A stretch of 40,697 nucleotides of DNA from Aeromonas allosaccharophila (GTDB taxonomy: Bacteria > Pseudomonadota > Gammaproteobacteria > Enterobacterales > Aeromonadaceae): assembly GCF_000819685.1 (NCBI RefSeq), contig NZ_CDBR01000087.1:1-40697 (forward strand), read 5' to 3'. This document shows positions 9,900-18,514 of this stretch, piece after piece (the first letter of the stretch is position 1; each line of letters starts with the position of its first letter). The notes under the pieces were generated by a model, which saw only the letters and a program-made list of their open reading frames with translations, had not been told where the DNA came from and ran no database searches. The position numbers were made by a program, and so were the translations under genes.

Positions 9900-10835
9900 A
9901 TGACTGTTAAATCAATAAGCTGGGAGTATTTGTCCCGGCAGGAGCGCTATTGCGCCAAAAAAATGGCCCGCTTCCTCTATCCGGAGGGGTGTGAGCGCAA
10001 GACCTTCAACCGTGGCAAGTTCGTGTTGCGCAGCCTGCTCTACCGCAAGCAGCTGACGCGGGTCTTCGCGCTGTTCCAGACCGGACCGCTCAAGGCACTG
10101 CCAGTGGTCTATCCCGAGCTGCTCGACAAGCCGATGCGCCCCTATCGCTTTGCTAAATCAAATGCTACTCAACGTGTAGACATGTTAGTCCGACATTATC
10201 AATTGTTGCAGGCCTGCTACCTTGACTTGGTAACTCCTCTTTATTTAGAGGAAGGTGTCGAGCTGGGGCGATATCCTCAGAGTAATTGCCGGATCCAGTT
10301 GCGCTACGATAGTACCTTCCGCCGCGAGGCCGAGCTGGCGCTCTCCATCGTCAACCCCGAAGGGCAGCGCCTCTACAGTTGTGCCTTCTCGCTGGCGGGT
10401 AGTGAGGAGCGCTTGATGCTGATGATCGGCTCCATGCAGGGGCCGGAGCCAGCGGTCGACAATGCCCAGGCGCGGGTGCGTGATCTGACCAAAGAGGGGC
10501 ACGGCCTGCGGCCCAAATCCCTGCTGGTACAACTGGTGCTGCAACTGGCTCAGACCATGGGCGCGACAGAGGTGCTGGCGGTGCGCAAGCGGGCCCACGT
10601 GTTTCAGGCCAAGCGCTACAGCAGCAAGCAGAAAGCCAATTTGCAGGCCGATTATGACGAGCTGTGGCAGGAGTTCGACGCCCGGGATGTGGACGCCAAC
10701 TTCGTCGCCCTGCAAGCCCAGCCGCGCAAGCCGCTGGAGGAGATCGCCTCCAAGAAGCGGGCCATGTACCGGCGCCGCTACGAGTGGCTCGATCTGCTGG
10801 TGCAGGGGATGAGCGAGCAGTTTGCCCGTCAGTAA
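9900..10835 (+). CDS. VirK/YbjX family (DUF535) protein
   Basis: A 311-residue protein of the VirK/YbjX (DUF535) family, recognisable from the C-terminal stretch KRAHVFQAKRYSSKQKANL and the later KKRAMYRRRYEWLD. In Shigella and Salmonella relatives have been linked to virulence or envelope properties; the biochemical role is unknown. It sits between mutM and coaD as an insertion into the usual order. Codons for about residues 84-120 (10150-10265) are noticeably AT-rich compared with the GC-rich rest of the gene, perhaps a recombined segment. It ends at a bidirectional terminator. Confidence 0.85.
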   Translation: MTVKSISWEYLSRQERYCAKKMARFLYPEGCERKTFNRGKFVLRSLLYRKQLTRVFALFQTGPLKALPVVYPELLDKPMRPYRFAKSNATQRVDMLVRHYQLLQACYLDLVTPLYLEEGVELGRYPQSNCRIQLRYDSTFRREAELALSIVNPEGQRLYSCAFSLAGSEERLMLMIGSMQGPEPAVDNAQARVRDLTKEGHGLRPKSLLVQLVLQLAQTMGATEVLAVRKRAHVFQAKRYSSKQKANLQADYDELWQEFDARDVDANFVALQAQPRKPLEEIASKKRAMYRRRYEWLDLLVQGMSEQFARQ

Positions 10836-10874
10836 CCGGCAAGCAGGCTGACGTCGCCATAATGCGATAGAGAC

Positions 10875-10904
10875 AACAAGGGCTACCCGCGGGTAGCCCT
10901 TGTT
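10875..10904. terminator. Bidirectional terminator between the DUF535 gene and coaD
   Basis: Perfect 14-bp inverted repeat, AACAAGGGCTACCC with GGGTAGCCCTTGTT, around GC, between convergent genes. Confidence 0.75.
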
Positions 10905-10941
10905 CGTTGTTGCCGTCGGGAATGGCGAGTGTAGAAGGGGA

Positions 10942-11490
<549 letters not shown>

Positions 11491-11558
11491 TCAGGCAAGA
11501 ATACGCCATCGCGCATCAAGCCTCCTTGCATTGGTGACAGGGAGCAAAGGGATTTTTT

Positions 11559-12596
11559 ATGAAACGTATTCTGGTCGTTCGCAATGACAAGATTGGTGAC
11601 TTCATGCTGGCGTGGCCGAGTTTCGCCATGCTCAAAGGCTCCATGGAGTGTCATGTGACTGCCCTGGTTCCGGCCTACACGGCGCCGCTGGCCCGGCTCT
11701 GCCCCTGGATTGACGAGGTGATCATCGATCCGGGCGTGCGGGCCGACAAGGAGCAACAGCGAGCGCTGCTGGCGCGGATCAAGGCGGCGGCGTTCGACGC
11801 GTCCATCTGCCTCTTCTCCAACTCCCGCAACGCCATGCTGGTGTGGAAGGCACACATCCCTTACCGGCTGGCCCCGGCGACCAAGCTGGCGCAGGTGCTC
11901 TACAACCAGCGACTGGTGCAGCGCCGCTCCCGCTCCCAGAAGCCGGAGTCCGAGTACAACCTGGAGCTGATCCGCCGCTTCCTGGCCGATCAGCAGGTCG
12001 CCGTGGTGGAGCCCAAGACCCCCTTCCTGCGGTTCGATGAGGAGACCCTGCGGCAGGTGCGCGAGCAGCTGGCGCTCAAGCTCAAGCTCGATGCCAGTCG
12101 CCCCTGGCTGATGGTGCATGCCGGTAGCGGTGGTTCGGCCAACAACCTCTCCATCGAGCAGTATGCCCGCATCATCATCAAGCTCAATCAGGCCTGCCCC
12201 GAGCTGCAGTGCGTGCTGACCGCAGGCCCGGGTGAGGAGAAGATGGCCGAACAGCTGGCGGCCGAGCTGCTGGCCCACGGCGGTAACGGCTGGATCTACC
12301 GCTCCAGCGATGGCCTGCCGATGTTCTGTCAGGTGCTGGCCAACGCCGCCCTGTTCGTGGCGGGCAGTACCGGGCCGCTCCATATCGCCGGTGCGCTCGA
12401 TGTGCCGACCATCGGCTTCTTCCCGATGCGCCGCTCCGCTACCCCGCTGCGCTGGAAGCCCCTCAACAGCGAAGGGCGTCACCTCGCCTTCAGCCCGCCG
12501 GAGGATAGCGACCATCCTGAGGATATGAGCCAGCTCGATCCCAAGACCATGGTGCCGGTGATGGCCCGCTGGGCGGCGCCGTTCTGGCGCAAGTAA
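11559..12596 (+). CDS. GT9 family glycosyltransferase, probable lipopolysaccharide core heptosyltransferase
   Basis: A 345-residue GT9-family enzyme. The N-terminus MKRILVVRNDKIGDFMLAWP is the family Rossmann start with the invariant Gly-Asp, and GSTGPLHIAGAL near residue 270 is the nucleotide-sugar binding motif equivalent to NDSGLMHIAAAL in WaaF. The heptose (or other sugar) acceptor cannot be told from sequence; location beside waaE, waaF and waaA supports a core-oligosaccharide role. No signal peptide; presumably peripheral on the cytoplasmic face. An AAAGGG site lies upstream of the ATG. Confidence 0.88.
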   Translation: MKRILVVRNDKIGDFMLAWPSFAMLKGSMECHVTALVPAYTAPLARLCPWIDEVIIDPGVRADKEQQRALLARIKAAAFDASICLFSNSRNAMLVWKAHIPYRLAPATKLAQVLYNQRLVQRRSRSQKPESEYNLELIRRFLADQQVAVVEPKTPFLRFDEETLRQVREQLALKLKLDASRPWLMVHAGSGGSANNLSIEQYARIIIKLNQACPELQCVLTAGPGEEKMAEQLAAELLAHGGNGWIYRSSDGLPMFCQVLANAALFVAGSTGPLHIAGALDVPTIGFFPMRRSATPLRWKPLNSEGRHLAFSPPEDSDHPEDMSQLDPKTMVPVMARWAAPFWRK

Positions 12597-12611
12597 GGTA
12601 TGCAGCAATGC

Positions 12612-12637
12612 AAACAGGGCCCCGCGGGGCCCTGTTT
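12612..12637. terminator. Bidirectional terminator between the GT9 gene and waaE
   Basis: A perfect 26-bp palindrome (13 bp each side) with AAA and TTT ends, lying between the convergent stops. Confidence 0.75.
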
Positions 12638-12647
12638 CGTATGACGG

Positions 12648-13424
12648 TTATTCCGGCTGCTGCGGTTGCTGGCGCACCCAGAGGTCGGCGTATTTGACGA
12701 AGGTGGAGTGGGCGGAGAGGATCGCCAGCAGCAGCCCCTGCTTGCCATCGAGGAAGCCCGCTTTGAGCAGGTACATCTTGAGGAAGCAGCCGACAGCGTG
12801 GATCAGCCCCTGACTGAGGGAGCCCTTCTTGCCGCGAGCGGTGCGTTGATCGGCCCAGGCGCGGGCATAACCGGCGGATTTCACCAGATAGTGCTCCAGA
12901 TCCCGATAGGTGAAGTGGAGCAGGTCGCCATGAATATTGACGATCTTCATGTTGGCGCGCACTTCCACCTTCTCGTGCACCAGCGCCTCGTTGTAGCTGG
13001 TGAGCGCCTTGGGATAGAGGCGCAGCACCCGATCCGGATACCAGCCGCTGTGGCGGATAAAGCGGCCAAACACCCAGGAGAGGCGCGGGATCGAGTAGAT
13101 GGTATCGCTGGCCGGATTGGCCATCACGTTGGCGATGGCGGTTTTCAGCTCAGGGGTGAGCCGCTCGTCGGCATCCAGCCACAGCACCCAGTCGGATTGC
13201 ACATGGGACTGGGCCAGTCGGCGCTGTTTGCCAAAGCCCGGCCACTTGGCGTTGACGAAGAAGCGGGCGCCAAATTCGGCGGCAATGGCCGGGGTCTCGT
13301 CCTGACTGCCGGAGTCCAGAATGACGATCTCGTCCACCAGCCCGTCGAGGGAGGCGAGGCACTTGCGCAGGTTGTCGGCTTCATTCTTGACGATCAGAAC
13401 GGCAGCCAGAGTCGGTTTTTTCAC
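12648..13424 (-). CDS. waaE: Lipopolysaccharide core glycosyltransferase WaaE-like (GT2)
   Basis: A 258-residue family-2 glycosyltransferase. It begins with the GT-A fold start [18 protein letters not shown], contains LDSGSQDET, and has the divalent-metal/nucleotide-sugar DxD motif in [11 protein letters not shown] (near residue 85). It closely resembles WaaE/LgtF/KdtX enzymes, which add a beta-1,4-glucose to the first heptose of the inner core in Klebsiella and relatives. It is cytoplasmic and convergent with the GT9 gene. The repeat-bearing region lies upstream of its start. Confidence 0.88.
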   Translation of the reverse strand: MKKPTLAAVLIVKNEADNLRKCLASLDGLVDEIVILDSGSQDETPAIAAEFGARFFVNAKWPGFGKQRRLAQSHVQSDWVLWLDADERLTPELKTAIANVMANPASDTIYSIPRLSWVFGRFIRHSGWYPDRVLRLYPKALTSYNEALVHEKVEVRANMKIVNIHGDLLHFTYRDLEHYLVKSAGYARAWADQRTARGKKGSLSQGLIHAVGCFLKMYLLKAGFLDGKQGLLLAILSAHSTFVKYADLWVRQQPQQPE

Positions 13425-13582
13425 GAATGTGGGCTCACGGTTATTGCCCGGCTGGCGGGTCGAATGCGTATTGATGGGCCATTCTAACGGAAAAACGGTT
13501 CAAAGAGAGAGCCGCCATTGCCCGTTTCTGCCAGCTGTTTAACTGCCCGGCTGGCGTTGCGTCTCTTCAGAAGACCTGTGGA

Positions 13583-13663
13583 AAAATGAGACGGCAGAGG
13601 TGCCTGGCAAGGATCTGCTGTTATTTATTCGACCATTGCATGTGGCGCGTAATCTCGCCCAGT
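13583..13663 (+). repeat. Direct repeat, copy 1, waaE-waaF gap
   Basis: About 81 bp starting AAAATGAGACGGCAGAGG and ending TAATCTCGCCCAGT; the second copy is about 100 bp downstream. The ends are the best conserved parts. Confidence 0.85.
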
Positions 13664-13684
13664 TGGAAGAAGAGCGTCACTGGG

Positions 13685-13762
13685 AAAATGAGACGGCAGA
13701 GGCGATTGCCAAGGATCTTCTGTTATTTATCCAGTCATTCTTGGGGCATAATCTCGCCCAGT
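13685..13762 (+). repeat. Direct repeat, copy 2, waaE-waaF gap
   Basis: Same first 18 bases and last 14 bases as copy 1, 3 bp shorter overall. It ends 41 bp before the waaF start, so it also forms the waaF leader. Confidence 0.85.
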
Positions 13763-13802
13763 GATGATTAACAGCCGGGCCAGTCCCGAGAGAAGACGCG
13801 TG

Positions 13803-14837
13803 ATGAAAATATTGGTGATCGGCCCCTCCTGGGTCGGCGATATGGTGATGTCCCAGAGCCTCTACAAGGCGATCAAGGCCAACCATCCGGAGTGCGAACT
13901 GCACGTGATGGCCCCCGCCTGGTGCTGCGCCCTGCTGGAGCGGATGCCGGAGGTGGACAAGGCGATCACCATGCCCCTTGGCCACGGTGACTTCAAGCTG
14001 GTGGCTCGCCGCCGCCTCGGCAAGCAGCTGGCGGCTGAGCAGTACGATCAGGCCATCGTCCAGCCCAACTCCATGAAGTCGGCGCTGATCCCCTGGTTTG
14101 CCCGCATTCCGGTGCGTACTGGCTGGAAGGGCGAGAGCCGCTACGGCCTGCTCAACGACCTGCGCAGCAACAAGTCCGCCTTCCCGCTGATGGTGGAGGG
14201 CTATCTGGCGCTCGCCTATCCCAAGGAGCAGATGAAGAGCCGGGCCGATATCCCGACCATTCCACATCCGGCGCTCCACGTCGATCTGATCAACCAGAGC
14301 AAGGCGCTGGAGCGGCTGGGTCTGGATCGCGCCCGTCCGGTGCTGGTGCTTTGCCCCGGTGCCGAGTTCGGCCCGGCCAAGCGCTGGCCTGAAGGGCACT
14401 ACGCCGTGGTGGCCCAACAGCATCTGGACGAGGGGTGGCAGGTGTGGATCTTCGGCTCCAACAAGGATGTGCCGGTCGGCAACACCATCCGGGATCGGGT
14501 CAATCTGCTGACACGCCCCAACTGCCACGTGCTGGCGGGCAAGACCAGCCTGCACGAGGCGATCGATCTGATGGCGCTGGCCAGCCGGGTCATCTCCAAC
14601 GACTCCGGCCTGATGCACATCGCCGCCGCCCTCAACCGGCCGCTGGTCGGTGTCTATGGCTCCACCTCGCCGCTCTACACTCCGCCGCTGGCGGATCGGG
14701 TCGAGATTGTCCACACCGACATCGAGTGTCGCCCCTGCTTCAAGCGCACCTGCAAGTTCGGCCATCTCAAGTGCCTGATCGACTTGCCGCCGGAGCAGGT
14801 GGTCGATGCCTGCAAGAAGCTGGAGCAGAGCCAGTAA
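13803..14837 (+). CDS. waaF: ADP-heptose:LPS heptosyltransferase II
   Basis: A 344-residue GT9 enzyme that adds the second heptose to the lipopolysaccharide inner core at the cytoplasmic face. It begins MKILVIGPSWVGDMVMSQSL, characteristic of WaaF, contains CPGAEFGPAKRWP (mid-protein) and the NDSGLMHIAAAL sugar-nucleotide motif, and ends with the Cys-containing ECRPCFKRTCKFGH segment of the family. The start at 13803 is preferred over an ATG at 13761, which lies in the repeat. The stop is followed after a single base by waaA, so the two are translationally coupled. Confidence 0.95.
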   Translation: MKILVIGPSWVGDMVMSQSLYKAIKANHPECELHVMAPAWCCALLERMPEVDKAITMPLGHGDFKLVARRRLGKQLAAEQYDQAIVQPNSMKSALIPWFARIPVRTGWKGESRYGLLNDLRSNKSAFPLMVEGYLALAYPKEQMKSRADIPTIPHPALHVDLINQSKALERLGLDRARPVLVLCPGAEFGPAKRWPEGHYAVVAQQHLDEGWQVWIFGSNKDVPVGNTIRDRVNLLTRPNCHVLAGKTSLHEAIDLMALASRVISNDSGLMHIAAALNRPLVGVYGSTSPLYTPPLADRVEIVHTDIECRPCFKRTCKFGHLKCLIDLPPEQVVDACKKLEQSQ

Positions 14838-14838
14838 G

Positions 14839-16104
14839 ATGCCCTACCGTCTGCTCTACAACCTGCTGATCCATCTGGGATTGCCGCTGGTACTGCTGGC
14901 CCTCTACAAGCCGAAGAAGGGCAAGCCCGGCTTTGGCGAGCGCTGGGCCGAGCATCTCGGGCGACTGCCTGCCACTGGCCAGGATGCACCGCTCTGGATC
15001 CATGCGGTGAGCGTGGGGGAGACGCTGGCCATAACGCCGCTCATTCGCGCCCTCAAGGCGGAGCGGCCCGATCTGCCGATCCTGCTCACCACTACCACCC
15101 GTACCGGCGCCGAGCAGGCCGCCAAGCTGGGTGATCTGGTGGTGCATCGCTACGCGCCGCTCGACTATCCCTGGGCTGTCGCGGCCTTTCTCGACACCTT
15201 CAAGCCGCGCGCGCTCTGGGTGATGGAGACCGAGCTGTGGCCGAACTGGCTGGCTGCCTGCGAGGCACGCCACCTGCCGGTGACCATCATCAACGCCCGC
15301 CTCTCCGAGCGATCCTGCCAGCGTTATGCCCGCTTCCACGGCGCCTTTGACGCGCTGAGCCGGCCGCTGACCCATCTGCTTTGCCAGCATCAGGATGATG
15401 CCGACCGTTTCGCCCGTCTCGGCATCGGCCGCGAGCGGCTGGCGGTGACCGGCTCCATCAAGTTCGATATCCAGTTTGGTGATGAGGCGCAGGCCAAGGG
15501 GCGTGCCCTGCGCCAGCAGCTGGGCGCAGATCGGCCGGTCTGGATCGCCGCCAGTACCCATCAGGGTGAGGATGAGCAGGTGCTGGCCGCCTTCGATCTG
15601 CTGCTCAAACGTCATCCCGCTGCGCTACTCATTCTGGTACCGCGCCACCCCGAGCGGTTCGATCGGGTGGCCGAGCTGTGTGCCCCTTACGGCTGTGTGC
15701 GGCGCACCAGCCATGCTGCGGTTGGAGCGCAGGAGAAGGTCTATCTCGGCGATACCATGGGCGAGCTGCCACTGATGCTGGCGGCGGCCGATGTGGCCTT
15801 CGTCGGTGGCAGTCTGGTCAAGGTGGGCGGCCACAACCTGCTGGAGCCAGCGGCGCTCGGCAAGCCCTGCCTGACCGGTTCCGCCTACTTCAACTTCAGC
15901 GACATTACCCGCCAGCTGGTGGCTCAGGGGGGCGCTGCCATCGTGGCCGATGCCGCCGAGCTGGGCGAGCGGGTGAGCCAGCTGTTTGCTGACGGGAGCG
16001 CCCGCCGCGAGATGGGCGAGCAGGCCCGCGCCGTGGTGCTGCGCAATCAGGGGGCGTTGGCCCGCACTCTATCTCATTGCCTCACCGCGCTGGAGAACGA
16101 CTGA
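14839..16104 (+). CDS. waaA: 3-deoxy-D-manno-octulosonic acid (Kdo) transferase
   Basis: A 421-residue GT30 enzyme transferring Kdo from CMP-Kdo to lipid A precursor on the inner face of the inner membrane. The N-terminal hydrophobic anchor is at about residues 5-22 (LLYNLLIHLGLPLVLLAL). The catalytic-Glu motif HAVSVGE follows, then LLTTTTRTGAEQA, and the C-terminal nucleotide-sugar domain carries FVGGSLVKVGGHN and LLEPAALGKP. The ATG at 14839 overlaps the end of waaF almost directly; no better start exists. Confidence 0.95.
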   Translation: MPYRLLYNLLIHLGLPLVLLALYKPKKGKPGFGERWAEHLGRLPATGQDAPLWIHAVSVGETLAITPLIRALKAERPDLPILLTTTTRTGAEQAAKLGDLVVHRYAPLDYPWAVAAFLDTFKPRALWVMETELWPNWLAACEARHLPVTIINARLSERSCQRYARFHGAFDALSRPLTHLLCQHQDDADRFARLGIGRERLAVTGSIKFDIQFGDEAQAKGRALRQQLGADRPVWIAASTHQGEDEQVLAAFDLLLKRHPAALLILVPRHPERFDRVAELCAPYGCVRRTSHAAVGAQEKVYLGDTMGELPLMLAAADVAFVGGSLVKVGGHNLLEPAALGKPCLTGSAYFNFSDITRQLVAQGGAAIVADAAELGERVSQLFADGSARREMGEQARAVVLRNQGALARTLSHCLTALEND

Positions 16105-16138
16105 CTCCTGCCCATTAGACAAGATGGCCAGTCATAAA

Positions 16139-16165
16139 AAAACGGAGCGCGATGCGCTCCGTTTT
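16139..16165. terminator. Bidirectional terminator between waaA and the PTS EIIC gene
   Basis: Stem AAAACGGAGCGC / GCGCTCCGTTTT around GAT, with an A-run before and T-run after, lying between convergent genes. Confidence 0.85.
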
Positions 16166-16185
16166 GTTGTTGGCGGTTGCCGGGA

Positions 16186-17445
16186 TTAGCGAACGATCAG
16201 CCCCAGCAGGATGCCCAGCACGCCGAAGTCGGAGTCGCTGAAGGTAGTGTTGGCAAAGCCGAGGTCGCCCAGCACCGGCAGCAGGAACACCGGCAAAATG
16301 GTGAGCAGCAGCAGGCCGTTGGCGAAGGAGCCCAGAATGGCACCACGACGGCCACCGGTGGCGTTGCCGAATACCCCGGCAGCGGCGCCGACGAAGAAGT
16401 GCGGCACCACGCCCGGGATGATGACGGTCAGCCCCATCACATAGAGCAGTGCCATCCCCACCAGACCGGCGGCAAAGCTCGACAGGAAGCCGATCAGTAC
16501 GGCGTTGGGGGCGTAGGGGAAGACGATGGGGCAGTCGAGCGCCGGTTTGGCGTTCGGCACCAGCTTGTCGGAGATCCCCTTGAAGGCCGGCACGATCTCG
16601 GCGATGACCATCCGTACACCCTGCAGGATGACGTAGACGCCTGCCGCGAAGGTGATGGACTGCATCAGGGAGAACATGAACCAGTGCTTGCCCTTGGCGA
16701 CGCTGGTGACAAACTCGGGGCCAGCGAAGGCGGCAGTCACCAGGAAGATGATGCCCATGGTGAAGGAGATGGCCACCGGCGTGTCGCGCAGGAACAGCAG
16801 GCTCTTGGGCACCTGCACATCTTCACAGCTGTGGGCCTTGTTGCCGAACTTGGCGCCGATCAGGGCGGAGAGCACGTAGGAGCAGGTGGAGAAGTGGCCC
16901 AGCGCCACGTCATCGGAACCGGTGATCTGCTTCATGAAGGGGTGGGCGATGGCCGGGAAGAAGACCATGGCAACACCGACTACCAGACTGCCGACCGCGA
17001 TCAGCGGCACACCGCTCATGCCACCGGCAGATAGGATTACGGCCACCATCATCGACATGAACAGGGTGTGGTGACCGGTCAGGAAGATGAATTTCCACGG
17101 GGTCAGACGGGCGATCAGGATATTCACCAGCATGGCGAAGAACATGATCATCGCCATCTCCTTGCCGAACGAGGTCTGGGCGATGGAGACGATGGCTTCG
17201 TTGTTGGGCACAACGCCCTTGATGCCGAAGGCGTGCTGGAAGATGACGGCGAAGTCACCCAGCGAGTTGATCACCAGGGTGGCACCGGCCCCCAGAATGA
17301 CGAAACCCATGATGGTCTTGACCGTGCCCTTGATGCACTCGGTCACCGGTTTCTTCTGGGCAATCAGGCCGATAAGCGCGATCAGGCCGACCAGCACGGC
17401 GGGCTCGGACAGCACGTCAAACATCAGAAAATTGAAAAATTCCAT
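16186..17445 (-). CDS. PTS system EIIC component, ascorbate (UlaA/SgaT) type
   Basis: A 419-residue inner-membrane permease of the PTS L-ascorbate family, with about ten or more hydrophobic segments. Recognisable parts are LTPWKFIFLTGHHTLFMSMM and the final LGILLGLIVR. Relatives carry the sugar while it is phosphorylated by the paired EIIB. The start at 17445 (MEFFNFLMFDVL) follows an AGGAGCTGACC ribosome binding site. It is the last gene of the EIIA-EIIB-EIIC operon. The substrate is not certain: no ulaD-, ulaE- or ulaF-like catabolic genes are nearby. Confidence 0.88.
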   Translation of the reverse strand: MEFFNFLMFDVLSEPAVLVGLIALIGLIAQKKPVTECIKGTVKTIMGFVILGAGATLVINSLGDFAVIFQHAFGIKGVVPNNEAIVSIAQTSFGKEMAMIMFFAMLVNILIARLTPWKFIFLTGHHTLFMSMMVAVILSAGGMSGVPLIAVGSLVVGVAMVFFPAIAHPFMKQITGSDDVALGHFSTCSYVLSALIGAKFGNKAHSCEDVQVPKSLLFLRDTPVAISFTMGIIFLVTAAFAGPEFVTSVAKGKHWFMFSLMQSITFAAGVYVILQGVRMVIAEIVPAFKGISDKLVPNAKPALDCPIVFPYAPNAVLIGFLSSFAAGLVGMALLYVMGLTVIIPGVVPHFFVGAAAGVFGNATGGRRGAILGSFANGLLLLTILPVFLLPVLGDLGFANTTFSDSDFGVLGILLGLIVR

Positions 17446-17496
17446 GGTCAGCTCCTGGCAATGGAAGATGCGGCCCGCAGGCCGCATGGAGGATTC

Positions 17497-17784
17497 TTAG
17501 AGGGCACCCAGTTCGCGCAGGGCGGTGGAGAGCTGCTCTTTCATCGCGACCTTGTCGACCATGTTGGCGAGGCTCACCAGTCGGCCATTGACGCCCATGG
17601 ATTGCAGCTGCTCGGCGATGTCGCGGGTGGCGATAAAGATCTCGGCGGTTTCGCTACCGGCGGAGGCCAGATCGCGGTGATCCACTTCGGCGGTGACCGC
17701 CAGCTCTTTCAGGATGCTCTTGATGCTCATTTCCATCATCAGGCTGGTGCCCAGACCGTGACCGCATACAACCAGAATTTTCAT
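17497..17784 (-). CDS. PTS system EIIB component (UlaB/SgaB-like)
   Basis: A 95-residue cytosolic phosphocarrier. The phosphorylatable cysteine is residue 7 in MKILVVCGHGLGTSLMM, the phosphate-binding loop of lactose/ascorbate-type EIIB domains. It lies between EIIA and EIIC with 51 bp to EIIC and 35 bp to EIIA. It would pass phosphate from the EIIA His to the incoming sugar. Confidence 0.9.
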   Translation of the reverse strand: MKILVVCGHGLGTSLMMEMSIKSILKELAVTAEVDHRDLASAGSETAEIFIATRDIAEQLQSMGVNGRLVSLANMVDKVAMKEQLSTALRELGAL

Positions 17785-17819
17785 TGTCTCTTCCTCTGTC
17801 AGGTGCGCCGTGGCGCAGA

Positions 17820-18263
17820 TCAGTAGCGCGCCAGAATGCGCAGGATGTCGTCTTTGGTGTCGGCCGCGATGATGGCCGCCACGTCCTCTTCATTCATAAA
17901 CAGCTCGGCCAGCTGGGCGATGGTCTCCACGTGGGAGTTGCTGTCGCTGGCAGCCAGGGTGATCAGCAGCTGGATCGGGTCGTTGCCCTCGGAGTCGAAG
18001 TTGACCCCCTGCTTGATGACGGTCAGCCCCAGACCCAGCCGGTTGACTCCGTCCTCGGGGCGAGCGTGCGGCATCGCCAGACCGGGGCCCAGCACGTAGT
18101 AGGGGCCGAGCTCTTCATGAGAGCGAAACAGCGCCGCCACGTAGGAGGGCTCGATGGTGCCATTGGCCAGCAGGGGCGCTGTGGCCAGCTCGATGGCGTG
18201 GCGCCAGTCGCGGGCGGCGGGTTCGATGCGGATGACATCCTCGGTCAGCAGTTGAGTCAGCAT
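17820..18263 (-). CDS. PTS system EIIA component (fructose/mannitol type)
   Basis: A 147-residue cytosolic phosphocarrier of the PTS EIIA type 2 superfamily. The active-site histidine is in GLAMPHARPEDGV, about residue 71. It is the promoter-proximal gene of the minus-strand PTS operon and faces a LacI-type regulator over a 250-bp gap with palindromic operators. Three separate EII polypeptides, rather than a fusion, is the usual UlaABC arrangement. Confidence 0.9.
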   Translation of the reverse strand: MLTQLLTEDVIRIEPAARDWRHAIELATAPLLANGTIEPSYVAALFRSHEELGPYYVLGPGLAMPHARPEDGVNRLGLGLTVIKQGVNFDSEGNDPIQLLITLAASDSNSHVETIAQLAELFMNEEDVAAIIAADTKDDILRILARY

Positions 18264-18339
18264 GGTGGTGATCCGGCTAGTTAAGATGGGGCCAATCTAT
18301 CGATCTTGCGGTGGTGAAACTGTGAGGCTGATCCCGAAA

Positions 18340-18364
18340 GTTAGCGCTATCAGATAGCGCTAAC
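18340..18364. promoter_or_regulatory. Double operator for the LacI-type regulator
   Basis: A perfect 25-bp inverted repeat, GTTAGCGCTATC-A-GATAGCGCTAAC. Each arm holds its own AGCGCT core (18343-18348 and 18356-18361), the kind of palindromic centre bound by LacI-family dimers. It lies 77 bp upstream of the EIIA start and 150 bp upstream of the regulator start. Confidence 0.7.
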
Positions 18365-18372
18365 ATGAAACT

Positions 18373-18388
18373 GTGATAGCGCTATCAC
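18373..18388. promoter_or_regulatory. Third operator for the LacI-type regulator
   Basis: A perfect 16-bp palindrome GTGATAGCGCTATCAC sharing the ATAGCGCTAT core with the double operator; core centres are 13 and 22 bp apart. Confidence 0.7.
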
Positions 18389-18514
18389 TTCATCCATTAA
18401 CGGGAGTCATCTTGCCCCCGTGATCCGGGAAAGAGGGTAGAATCGGCCCTGAGCAAATAGTCAGTGCCGCACTTTTGCCTTAAAGTGGGCAGCCGCAAGT
18501 CGAGGATGGGATGG

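Larger units (their letters stand above)
13543..13764 (+). pseudogene. Coding remnant with an in-frame tandem repeat
   Basis: The plus frame from 13543 (after a TAA) to the TGA at 13762-13764 is open for 73 codons and contains two similar peptides: ETAEVPGKDLLLFIRPLHV... and ETAEAIAKDLLLFIQSFLG..., each ending NLAQ. No ATG lies in the frame; GTG at 13600 is the only reasonable start and has no clear ribosome binding site. The copies differ in length by exactly one codon, suggesting they once diverged as protein. Probably the 3' relic of a lost gene between waaE and waaF. I do not recognise the family. Confidence 0.35.

Noticed and set aside
13586..13771. 61-codon ATG frame over the waaE-waaF repeats, with repeated MRRQR peptides
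   Set aside because: No ribosome binding site and implausible composition; another frame gives a more protein-like repeat.
18320..18390. CRP site in the PTS-regulator gap
   Set aside because: TGTGA half-sites occur but none has the TCACA partner at six-base spacing.
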